64,000 bases of DNA from positions 1-64,000 of the forward strand of contig JAQFWX010000153.1 in assembly GCA_027605045.1 (NCBI GenBank), written 5' to 3'. Both the position numbers and the translations under genes were made by a program. Below, piece after piece: positions 23,681-34,512 of this stretch (positions are counted from its first letter, which is position 1; every line of letters begins with the position of its first letter). The notes under the pieces are model-generated. The model made no database searches. It was not told the origin of the DNA and was given only the letters and a program-made list of their open reading frames with translations. The DNA comes from Phallus indusiatus. Its lineage: Eukaryota; Basidiomycota; Agaricomycetes; Phallales; Phallaceae.

Positions 23681-25293
23681 ATGAGTGATGAACTCTTCTG
23701 CTCTTCCCTTGTCAGTTGGTTCAAGAACGGGAATAATGCTGATGAAGTTATGCGTAACATCGCTGAGGCCTCCAGCATCGCAGGCAACCCTCGCGACATG
23801 TTCAGGCCAAACCGCGTCGATGACGCAACCACGCGCCGAAATGTCGGGATCGCCGCCGAGCGCCTGCTTCGGTGGTCCACTGCTGCTCCACAGGAGATTT
23901 TCTGGACTGGCTTTCTCCCATCTGTCTACCCTTCCGAAGGTGATTATTCCAACAGCGCCGCTTACAACCTTCGTCAATATGTCGCGGAAAACACCAACTC
24001 CATATTCGTGTCCACCGCTCGCTTTTACCGCAATAACGGGGGTCGACTGACACGTTGGGAGCGCCGTCTTACTGAAGATACCAGGCACCGTTTCGAGTAT
24101 GAAATTTTCGCGTATGGCGGTATCGACGTCAATCACGCTCTTGGACAGCATCGGTACGAGAACCAGCATGAAATCGCCTTCCCAGGAGGTATTCGCCCCG
24201 AGTTCATTCACCTTGCGCGCGAGTACATGGACGGAGCTATTATTCGTATCTGGGAAAACACTCACTTTGACAACACAATTAATGGAACTCACGTTCCGCC
24301 TCTCGCGGAGCTTCCTACTCTTCGTCGTCTCCCTCCAGACGTTCCCGATCCTGTGCCATACCCACCTTATGATGCTCAGCCTCCTACTGACGACGCGCAC
24401 GATGAGCTTTGTCGCCGCCATTCAGTAAACAACGATCTCATGACTGGTGAAGGCGAAGGAGTTGTTGATAATATGTTTGACGCGGGCCCCGTCTCGCTGA
24501 ACAACGTTTCTTGTGCCCTTCATCCGGATGGAGGTGATTGTGCCTACTTCTTTTGTGGGAACCGCTACGCCATCATCAAGATCAATCCTGGTACAACAAA
24601 TGACGTACTCGAGCAAGGTCCGTTTAACATTGTCTCCAGCTGGTCGTCGCTGTCCAAGGCCCAGTTCGCAAACGGTGTCAACGCAGTGCTGCCCACGTCC
24701 AGAGCTGGTGACCTGTACTTCTTCTCAGGTAAAAAATACACGCTCATCCGGAGTAAGCCCGGTACAGTAGAGGACGTCGTTCTCACTAGCCCTACTACCA
24801 TCACAACAGGATGGTCATCTCTTCTCAGGAGTGGATTCGACGTAATCGATGCCGTGTTACCCAATCCAATCAATGATCGTGAGGTGTATTTCTTCAGTGG
24901 GACACGATATGTGTGCATCCGCTACCAACCTGGTTCGTCTGTTCTTCGCATTTTTTTTCTTCAAGGACAACTCAAACCCTTAAATTTAGGCACGAGTATT
25001 GATTATGTCGTCAACGGTCCAACGGAAATTACAACCGGTTGGGCCTCTTTGAAGCAAGCCGGGTTCAAAACTGTTGATGCCATCCTCCCTCATCCAAAGA
25101 ACACTGCTGCAGCGTACTTCTTCTCTGGAGACCAGTACGCTCTTATCAACATTTCTCCAGGTAAGGGAATTTATAAGCAATGATATTTATAGTACTCATC
25201 TCTATGCCAGGCTCGTCTGATGACCGCATTCTCAGTGGTCCAAGCCTTGTCCGTACGAAGTGGCCGTCCCTTAACCAAGCAGGCTTTTACTAG
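23681..25293 (+). CDS. ADP-ribosyltransferase (enterotoxin/pierisin-like) fused to a four-blade hemopexin domain
   Basis: About 501 residues in three exons (introns 24933-24989 and 25161-25210). The N-terminal half (about residues 55-185) shows the R-S-E fold signature of mono-ADP-ribosyltransferases: LLRWSTAAPQEIFWTGF (NAD-binding Arg), SIFVSTARFYR (S-T motif), FEYEIFAYGGIDVNHALG, and NQHEIAFPGGIRPEFI. The last contains Q-x-E, the form seen in pierisin and scabin (nucleobase-modifying) rather than the E-x-E of Arg-specific enzymes. A Pro-rich linker follows, then four hemopexin repeats, each with a [Y]FFxGxxY core and a G-P/S...W-x-SL...GF end. No signal peptide is visible, so it is probably intracellular or released by lysis. 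Target unknown; a defence or toxin role is an inference. Confidence 0.85.
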
Positions 25294-25673
25294 GCCCTAT
25301 AAGGTGCTTCAAGACCAACTCAACTCGTTCCACCGAGTCCGCAGCCTTAGACCGATTGACTGGCTCAACCCATGTACATCTCTTGTTGTCCCAATTTAGA
25401 ACATATTTTACAAGCATAAACTCGCATAAAATATAAGAACCATCAATTCAGATGGTGACGTGGTATCAAGGTAGCGGTGATGAGGCCTCGGGAAGCGACA
25501 TTGCCAATTTAACCAAAATTAGATCTACTCACGCTTTTTCTTTCTTGCGGAAGCTGCAGTTCGTTGGGTTCTAGATAAAGATATAATTATCGAGTCAACG
25601 TGCGCGTAATTAATTCACTACAAGCTTCGTCATCGTCTACAAAGATACAGTTGTCCTTAAATATGACCACACA
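25294..25673. other. Convergent 3' interval
   Basis: Holds the 3' ends of the ART and P450 transcripts; nothing else recognised. Confidence 0.5.
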
Positions 25674-27393
25674 TTACGCTAATGCCCTTCGCTCCAAAAT
25701 TATCTCTCTATCCTCTTCGGTTCTGATTACAGACAGGAAGTTAGTTGGATCAATTTTAGGGATGGAAGTATCGCATCCCGGGGAAACGTCATAGAGGTGA
25801 AGAAGGATAGCGAAGAACATCCGTATTGTATGGAGCCCGTAATGCTCTCCGGGACACTGGATAAACAATATAATCAGCGATTAATAATCTGCGTTGTGTA
25901 ACCACTATACTTTGTGGGAACCGGCTCCGAAAGGAACTAAGACTTTCCGGTTCCTGTCATCTACAAACCGATCAGCCCTGAACTTGTCAGACTCCTGGAA
26001 GTTATCCGTTGATTGATGCATCGAAAGTACGTTTGCCAGCACAATTTCCCCTTTTTTGATTGGGATTACTGTGGATTCGTCAACGCGGATATCCACATCG
26101 CGAGTGGCCACCCTTCCAGAGGTTGGTAATGCAGTTACGCGAAGTGTTTCCCGTATAACCGAATTCAATAGTGGGAATGTGTCTCGGCTTCCAAAGCTCT
26201 GAGGGTGCGATTGTAAAAGTAGGGTTAAATCATTTTCAAATTTTTCCGAAATGTAGTCCCGAACTTCATTTTGGATCTTTTGCAAAATATCCGGGTCGGC
26301 GAGGAGGTAATAGAAAACCCACTTGCAGACTAGAAGGATGTTTGTCACCGCTCCCCACATGAATGCCGTTTGTATCCGGCTAACCTCTTCGTCATTGGCC
26401 CCACTTTCATACATAATCCTGAGGACAAGTGACATGGGAGAGTCTTCTGCACCTTCGATATGGCCTTCGTGGAAGTGTTTTTTTAAAAACTTCAACATCA
26501 CATCCACCTGACGTTCTCGGGCGGTATGCGCCTCCCAACCCTTCCCATAAGGCAGATATATTCCGCCCAGGACATCACGGACCCCCTGATCGAAGGTTTC
26601 GTAATCTTCGAATTTCCAGACCCTTGCAAAGTTCTCGCCCATGAGGGCAAGAACCGCGCAATTGAAGAGGTTCCGATCGACGAGATCCTTTATGAAAACT
26701 GTAATACGGGATTGAGACGGGAGCATAAGGGATTCTAGAATCTGAAAAAGCTTAGCATTATAGACGTTGGTTATACCGCTCAAATTTCTAGGGGCCAGCG
26801 GCGAACGCAGAGATAATAATGCTTTATCAGGTCCCAAGGGATAGATAACGGCCAGACGTTTGAGATTTTTGATTCCCCCAAGCCGATGTAGGAACTGAAA
26901 TTCCACTATCGCAAAAGAGTGATTTCTATCCTGAAGAAATTCGTGGATTGCATTGGGGTGAGAAATGGCTACTATTTGTCTTCCCGCGGCCAGGAACTTG
27001 AATACCGGACCATATCGATCACTATCAAATGTGGAACATAATGAAGCCGCTAAGATTAGGTCATAAATCTCCTCGGTACGTGCATTTCTCGTACCTGCAG
27101 TTGCGTATAAATTGTATACCATCATAATGGTAACTCAGTGCATGTCCTAACCAAGGTATCCAAGTTGGTACGACAGGAACGGTACCGGAGAAGCTAGTGG
27201 TATGCCTCTGTTTATTATTTGAGCGGTATGCCATATAAGCTACCACGATGAAGAGACATGATAAGAGGAAAAAATAGAGGTCTTGACCCAAAAGCCCAGA
27301 CGACTGAGGAAGAAATGCGATGAGCGCTTCAGAGCCCAGTGCTAATAGCGTCGCGGCCAAAATGAGCCACCAAGTTTTAGGAGACTCTAGCAT
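25674..27393 (-). CDS. Cytochrome P450 (copy 1), membrane-anchored monooxygenase
   Basis: About 530 residues in three exons (introns 27094-27022 and 25910-25857). The N-terminus MLESPKTWWLILAATLLALG is followed by a second hydrophobic segment, forming an ER anchor. Later motifs are DRYGPVFKFLAAGRQIVAIS, a degenerate I-helix (AFMWGAVTNILLVCKWVF) without the usual AGxxT, the K-helix ExxR (SVIRETLRV), and the heme loop FGAGSHK-CPGEHYGLHTIR with the Cys ligand directly after the last intron. The shape resembles the CYP7/prostacyclin-synthase-like P450s common in Agaricomycetes, in which the I-helix Thr is often missing. Substrate unknown. It shares a segment with a DUF6533 gene, a second P450 and an MFS pump. 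Confidence 0.9.
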
Positions 27394-28695
27394 GATGAGA
27401 TTCGAAATGATGGGAATAGTCTGCAACTCAGTCTTTGACTTTGGAGTCTCAGATCCAAGAAAGCTTTGTTATAACAGGTATCAAACATTCGGACTTTCAG
27501 TATTTGAATATTTTTTAGATACGACAACATATCTTTCCGTCATGCCACGTCGAGAGGAATTTGGCCAATCGGCCTGCATTGGGCCAAGAACCTCTGGTAT
27601 CTTATCACAAAGCCAACTAACCAAATGAAGATATACGATAATACCTCCCGTGCAAAAATCATGACACGATCAAAGCTAAATTTGGATTGCTAATTGGATA
27701 CAATAGCCGACGTCGAGTACTAATCATAGCAGTCTTTTCGATCCAGATGATGTCGCTGGATCTCAGGTACTAGATTTTCGAGCTAGATGATGTTGCTGAA
27801 TCTCAGGCTAGAAGATGTCGATAAAAAAAATGTCCTTTTCCGCGTTACTAGAATTTTTCAGACGTACAACTCCTGATTGACAAGCACATTCTATGCAGAA
27901 CACCAGAACTCACGTACGTGAAAATTAACTGACAATCGCTTCCTCCGGTGAGTTGTCACTTCGTTCACATCAACGGGTGTCTAATAACGGGGCTTTGGAA
28001 TATTCCTAAAAAAGAACGGCTATGTCACAACAGCAAGAGTATTTAAAGTTAGACAGAAGAATACGGGCCGGTTGAAATCGGGAGCTGAAAAAGGAGTTCC
28101 AGTGTATCAATTGTTTGATCGTGACTGGAACATTTCACCAGCATATATAATTGCGATGGAAACAGATTAAGGGAATTTTCGGCCAAATTTGTGCATTCAC
28201 TGGTAAACCATCTTCCCTAACAGCGATTCGAAGAAAGGAGAAATGAAACCTCCGGAAATATTAGAAATGCAGCGCCGACGAAGTCATAGTAAATATTTTA
28301 TTAGTCTTGAACCCACGGTGATATCTTTATTAGTTTTGCAAAATCGTTTCTAATTGGGTTAGTTTCTGGTTTTCTGGTTCTCAGAGCTATGCCCGATCGG
28401 AAAAATCAAAATTAATTTCAAGCGCAATGCTGAACAAAGTCAGATTTGAAACCTTAATCACCAGTTTGATTTATTTTCGATTTTTCAGCCCAAAAGTTTA
28501 AGATGCTGAGGAAACATATCTTCTCTGGTGAACTTCATTGAGCGTTGAAAGGTTGCTCAGAATTGACATATTCACCTTGGTAAAACCTCCGCGGGTCCTC
28601 CGAGTCAATACACATGACCTTAACTGGAGTTGCACGCGCAAGCACACATATCATAATTTACACAAAAACGTGCACGTTATTGTAAACGTCAACAT
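27394..28695. other. Interval between P450 copy 1 and DUF6533 gene
   Basis: No gene seen. Two near-identical 23-base direct repeats start at 27745 and 27785 (unit AGATGATGTYGCTGRATCTC...). AT-rich TATA-like stretches occur at 28039 and 28141 without an ORF behind them. Confidence 0.5.
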
Positions 28696-30715
28696 TTAAA
28701 CATTCACATCTGTCAATTCATAGTCATTAGGGGCCTTAAACCCACTGTCCAATAAAGTCGAGCCTTCCGATGGTAATTCGACTCTAACAGGATCTCTAAA
28801 GCTCAACGTGTGTGCCCAAGTTGTTTCACTTTCCGTGGTGTTCTTGATTGTACTCGCCTCTCTGAGTTTCAAAATCAATCTGGAGCCCTGTTGAAATGAT
28901 GCATCAGACTGCAGTCAATTCTGTTCAGAGAGCGAGATGAGGTACAAACCGCGAACGAATAAGTTCCCAACAACCATCTGTGAGACTTCGTGAGAAAAGG
29001 CAAATTAAATAATGAAAAATATGGATAATTACGGAATGAAAATCCCTTTCATGCTTTCAGTCAATGTGAGAACCAGAATAATACTCATGGTCAGGACCAC
29101 TAGGATGCAGCTTTGGAAAAACGCTTCAAATAATACATGACGAGTAATCTTACCTGCAATACTGAAAAAAAGTTTGTTAGTGTAATTCTCAGAGTATAAG
29201 ACAGTGGAAGAACTGGGCTCGTACGCCAGGAAAAACATAGTACCATCTCGAACGAATGCCAAGAGTAAAGGGGAAAGCGCAGGTGTATAGACAGACTTCC
29301 ATGAATAACCAGCTGGTACCACCGAGAGATCATAAAATTTGTAAGCCGTCAAGACGAAAAACACAACTAAGGAGTCATTGAAAGTCAGGTCTTCGGAAGA
29401 CCACTAACTTGATTTCGAGCTTATCACATACCTGCGACTATCAAGCAGGGTATCCTGAAAGACCACTAAATAATTAATCGAGCGAAATTTGAAAGTGAAG
29501 CTCGTACCAAGCAGCCAACGACACCGCTCCAGTTGGACCTGTGCTGATTACGCAGCCAGGGAAGGGGAGCCCCAAGGGGGGTGGTGTAATTCCCCGAGTA
29601 TCCTGAATGGCTGTCCTAACGGAGATGTACATCTCAGCCTGCAAAGGAAAGAGGTCTGAATAAGCAGTGCGCCACCGTCTTTCTTGGGAGTACATACGGC
29701 AAACTCAGCTGCATATTATATTAAACGCAGGTCAGAATTGATGGCCAGCATCGAGAAATGATATTAAAGTGTTTTTCTCACCAACAAACAGAACCAGGAG
29801 AAAATAAAGGACTTGCCCGAAAGTAAGTGTCAGAGCGAAGCTTGAGGAATGAGGTAATGGACATACCTTTCATTCGACGATCGAATAGTGCATAAACCCG
29901 CATCATCAGGATACAATTGACAACGGTTGTAAATGTGATTGCGCCACCCCTTTAAAGGGACACGAGTTTATTTGTGAAAAAAATCACCAAGAAAGCCAGA
30001 ATAAGACTCACAGAGAAAGCCACCAGAAATAGAAGACACAACTAGAATCCCGGTAAACGTTGGCTTCATGTAAACCAAATTGGAGATCATGGGATACTTA
30101 CGCCTAACATCATCTTGTCAGGTTGAGCATTGTCATAACAGAATCAATTACTCACTGGACGTGAAGGATTTATCCGGCTCGTAACTAACAAAACAACATT
30201 CGTAAATAACTAGTGGCTTTTGAAATACACAGCTATCGAACTATTAGGACTTACCCAGAGTATCAATGCTATATATAACACCGTCCTCAGCTAACGAGTG
30301 AAATATTTCTTGGGAAGAAACTTACAGGATATGAGCAAGCCCGTAGTAGCGAACGAATATATAAAGATACTTCGGAATGGAACGTACAGAGCTGTGTGCG
30401 GGAGTGCATAGTTATTAGTTGATCTCCTCGATCTAAGCTTGCAATTATAGAAACATTTACCTCCAAATGAAATGAATCTGGAATGGAAACACTTGAGTAC
30501 TAGCGTTCATAAAAAGCTTTGATATCAACATTCACCTCTCGTCCCAGATTGAGCAATATATCATAGACCAGAATTGTAGTAGCTGCAACTAGAGATTTGA
30601 AAAAATTGAGTCTAAGATTCGCGCAATGCTTTAGTTTCGTACCAGACGCATAGTTTGAGGCCTGAAGCCCCCAAAGTGCTTGGAATACTGGTTGAAGAGG
30701 ATTTGCCGCTGGCAT
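28696..30715 (-). CDS. DUF6533-family multi-pass membrane protein
   Basis: Many-exon gene (about nine short introns) spread over 2 kb. The start at 30715 gives MPAANPLQPVFQALWGL, then NYAS-VAATTILVYDILLNLGRE joins EIHFIWR and SVRSIPKYLYIFVRYYGLAH. A YEPDKSF stretch, typical of this basidiomycete family, lies near 30160. Later exons give PFPGCVISTGPTGAVSLAAW, YKFYDLSVVPAGYSWKSVYT, LLLAFVRDGTMFFLAYE and a final TM. The hydrophilic tail ends APNDYELTDVNV at 28696. Probably seven membrane segments. The family is very large in Agaricomycetes and its function is unknown. Internal exon borders are approximate. Confidence 0.78.
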
Positions 30716-31725
30716 CACTATGTACAGAAAACTGCGATCCTCAAAGCTCCTTATCTACGTACGCAGCCTGAAAAGGCCAGGCGATTTATGAGTTGTGAGC
30801 TCTGCAGAGGTATTGATTCGCCGTGGAATACTACAACTGAGTACTGAGTACTAGTGTTCTAGTATTGAGCAGTGTTTCGGAATATTTTACCAAGGATCGG
30901 AGTAGCTAATTGACTGGAGCCGGTGACACTTTCATGGATAATTGATAATCAATGATGCATGATGGATTTAACAGGCTATCCGTCACATGTTTATTTCAAG
31001 ATCATTTGTTCCTTTGGGGAATAAACGTCTACCCGAATTTTTATCTCCCAATATACCGAGCCGACCATAGCACAATTAGGTTAAGGTTTACTGCTGACTC
31101 TTTTACTTTGAATTAAACCGTCACTAATAATTCCGAGATCGTCTGGCCTATGGATATTTGCGTGATCTGAGAAGTAATTAAAATCATGGTCCCGTGTTTC
31201 GGAGACAGTGACTCTTGGAAAGAGTACTTAGTGGTTAACCTAAAATCGCCTCAATACCATATGGCACGCCCATCAGCCGTGTTACCTTGAAACGTTTAGT
31301 ACATACTGCTTCTAGGAGAAAGTGTGCCAATATCATTTTGATTAAAGATGAGCTTTAATCCCGAAGCAACTCACAAAATGCTTAGTATGGGAGTTTTGAA
31401 CATTAAATGTTATAACCTTGAAACCTTGAGGCCGCCCAATACGATTCGAAGAGGATACTGGCGTCTATTCGTACAAGCCACGAGCCAGTCACATTCGTGG
31501 CTACTTATGTGCCATCTCAAATCGGTGTTGAGTCGACATCTCGGTGCATATATGTATTCCGACAACGCCACTGACACAGTTCATTAACTCCATTTGCAGT
31601 ATAGACAGAAAAAACATTACGTCAATTGGCTTGATTCTAAAAGATCAATCATGTCCGCGGCTTCAATTTACGCCATCTCTAAGCCCAAATTACGCCACCT
31701 CATCAGAAGTGAAACTCGCAGCAGG
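30716..31725. other. Interval between DUF6533 gene and P450 copy 2
   Basis: No supported gene; the open frame at 31348-31587 resembles nothing known. Confidence 0.5.
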
Positions 31726-33907
31726 CTATTCTTGACCTCCCTTACGCCGAATTAATTTCAATGGAACCGGTCCTACAGAAAAGGCGGTCCCTTCTCGACC
31801 AGCCATACCCATGATGCGAGATTCATATTCAAGTCTTGTTTCTCCCTCATGTAAAACGGGGTCTAGTTTCCAATCCTTCAACAAGTACGCCAGAAAGAGC
31901 ATGACTTCTGTGTAGGCAAATTTTCGGCCTACGCAAGCTCGAGGTCCTGTACCGAACATGGGAATATCGGCTTCGGGTACGCCATACCATCTAGAAGGAA
32001 TAAAACGCGATGGATCCTTATATACATTTGGATTGCGAACTAATAATGGAAACCAAGATGATCAACATTATTTTTTAAAATAGCGAACTAGATTGTACTT
32101 ACAGATCCCCACCAAGTCAAAGATTATTCGAGAACCTTTTGGAAGTATTACCGTCTCTTCGACTGGGCGCTTCACTTTTACAGGTGTATCCTCTGGGAAA
32201 GTACGCGCTAATATCAAAGCAGCCGCTGCGTAGCTTCATTCAGCAAAAAATCCGCACAACTTTTGAAGAATATTTTCGTACGAAATAATCTTCCAGCCTC
32301 CGTGAAGCACGCAGATAGGTGAGGGAATAGCTCAGAGTCTCCACGATCACCCTGAAAAGGAGCTGTCTTAGCTTGGCAGTGCATAACAAAAAAAAAAATC
32401 TTACCACACTCCCTGTCCGAGAGATATGGTCCATGACCTCTCGATATGCTTTATCTTGTTCTTCTTGATAAATTGATAAATATCCGAGTGTTGCAGATAA
32501 AACGCTTGCAGTCGTTTCTTGATAAATTATTACTACAAGAACAGAAAATGGTGTCAGTACATACCATGCCCAGCAAACATCATGGTAAACATATCCGCTA
32601 GCTGTAAAGCATAATTTTCTAACGCGGTTTAAACGTAAAAGTACAGACTTACAACTTCATCTTCTGTCAAGGTATATTTTCCAGCGTCTTCACGGGAAGC
32701 TTCAATAAGACGTCTTATGATGTACCCAGACCCGTCACTATCTTTTTGTGAGTTCACCGCTAAGCGGGTATCACGGATATATTCTTTCGTATAATTTGTG
32801 AAATGGGACCATGCGCGATCGATATCTCGGAGTCTATGAACATGAAAAATGACGGCGTCTAGGGCAAGATGTGAACATACCGTTTTATAGGGAGTTTGAA
32901 GGCCCATGGGGGCAGTACGACGCGAAACATCAAGGTGTTGGCAGCGACGCGGGCACAATATTCAAAAGACTGTTGATCTTGTTGATTATTTTCGTCGTAC
33001 CATGCCATAGGCACCCCGAAACCACAGCGGCCGATCATTAATAGTGTGAACTAAATCAATCATCGTAAGAATAGATTTGCTTGAAAAAAAGATAAAAGAA
33101 CAGAAAACGCTGTACCTTGAAAATTGTATCTTTGATGGAGGGAATTACGACTTCATCGGTTTCATTCCATTTTTCTGCCGCAACCATCTCACGGAATACA
33201 TTTATGGCTTCTTGACCCTCCGTCTCGAAGCTAAAGGTCGTATGATTTATAAGCTGAATATTGATATGCACATGAAGGCTTACATTTTTGAATGAAAGGC
33301 TGGAGCAACTGCTCTTCTGTGCCGCCGCCATATCTCGCCACTAGATGCTGCAAGACTTTCGCCCCAAAGTCTGTTGTACGGAATGAAATGCATGTTGGCA
33401 ATTTAAACATTTCCATACTGAACCTTCAACATCACCTGTGCAGAGTAATGTCCAGCGGTTTTACGAGATGTAACTTGTTTTCGTTCCCCAAGAGCTGTTT
33501 CAAGACATCGACCGAACAAGAATACAAAGTTGGAGTTCCGATAAGAACAGGAACAATTGACATTATATCATAAGAGAAGTTGAAAAAAGCTGAGATGAGA
33601 GCGTGTCACTACCGGGAGCTCTAACACAACTGTGGAAGCGGCTTACAGGATTCCCTGTAGATCCATGGCCAACTATATCCCAAATTCCACCAAGTAGTGG
33701 GAAGAAGGGCACCCACAAGAGTTGTTGGAGAGAAAGCTAAACGATGCCCCGGAATGTAATTTACCTTCTATGGGGAAGGCTGTAGATAAGCGATCCAAGT
33801 TATGGTATTCGGCGCACACCCAAACGAACCTTGACACCTTGCCAATACCAGTAGACACAAAGTGCAGTGAATGCACATGTACTCGATGTCAACAACTTGA
33901 GAAACAT
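31726..33907 (-). CDS. Cytochrome P450 (copy 2)
   Basis: Multi-exon P450, unrelated in detail to copy 1. The start at 33907 gives MFLKLLTSSTCAFTALCVYW (TM anchor), then IPGHRLAFSPTTLVGALLPT and TWWNLGYSW. After splicing come YDIMSIVPVLIGTPTLYS and RLWGESLAASSGEIWRRHRR (C-helix W-R-x-x-R region), where removal of an intron starting GTGATGTTG restores the frame. Downstream: LADMFTMMFAGHETTASVL (I-helix AGHETT intact), ACFTEAGRLFPAA near the K-helix, where the usual ExxR reads E-A-G-R, and the heme loop FGTGPRACVGRKFAYTE. The protein ends IRRKGGQE at 31726. All functional motifs are present, so it is probably active; substrate unknown. The MFS pump starts about 600 bases away in the opposite direction. 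Confidence 0.9.
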
Positions 33908-34512
33908 TGCACACAACGAGTACTGAGACGCGCAAAATAGAAGACAGACGTTTTCCTGCCCTAAACAGGCTGCAAGCCTCAAACCAGGCCATGTGTTAAA
34001 TCCGGTACCCAATCGGAGTTTCAAAGGTAAAAATGCGTATCGTATCATTTCCTATGGTGAGTTTCTTAAACCTTGTTTACCCAGATCGAATTAACATCTC
34101 TAGTGATATCAGAATCCATCAACGATCCTTGTCATAAAACCTTTTATTTTTGGCGCGGGTCGACGAGAAGACACCCCGAAACCAGGGACTTCTTTTCCGC
34201 ATCCCTCAACTGAGCTTGTCCCGCCATGCAAGCCCATTTTGTAGCTTGAGATTGGTCCAGCAGGCCTGGGAGAACATATATGTTTGGGGCGCCCCATTCT
34301 GGGCTGAACTCCTTTAACTATCACGTTGTCACCGTTTTCCAAATCACCGAGACGTGGGGACAGGAGCTCCGGTTGTGACAGGACGCCTGCACCTGACGTC
34401 GTTCCACAATTGAGACTATGTGATCATGATACAGGAGAGAAACAGAATAAGTTCTTCGTGGGACTGCGATTGAAGCTGGACCGATTGGTCGTACACCCTC
34501 AATCTCCTTCCC
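33908..34512. other. Divergent intergenic region between P450 copy 2 and MFS pump
   Basis: About 600 bases between divergent starts; a shared promoter for the pair is possible. No gene recognised inside it. Confidence 0.5.
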
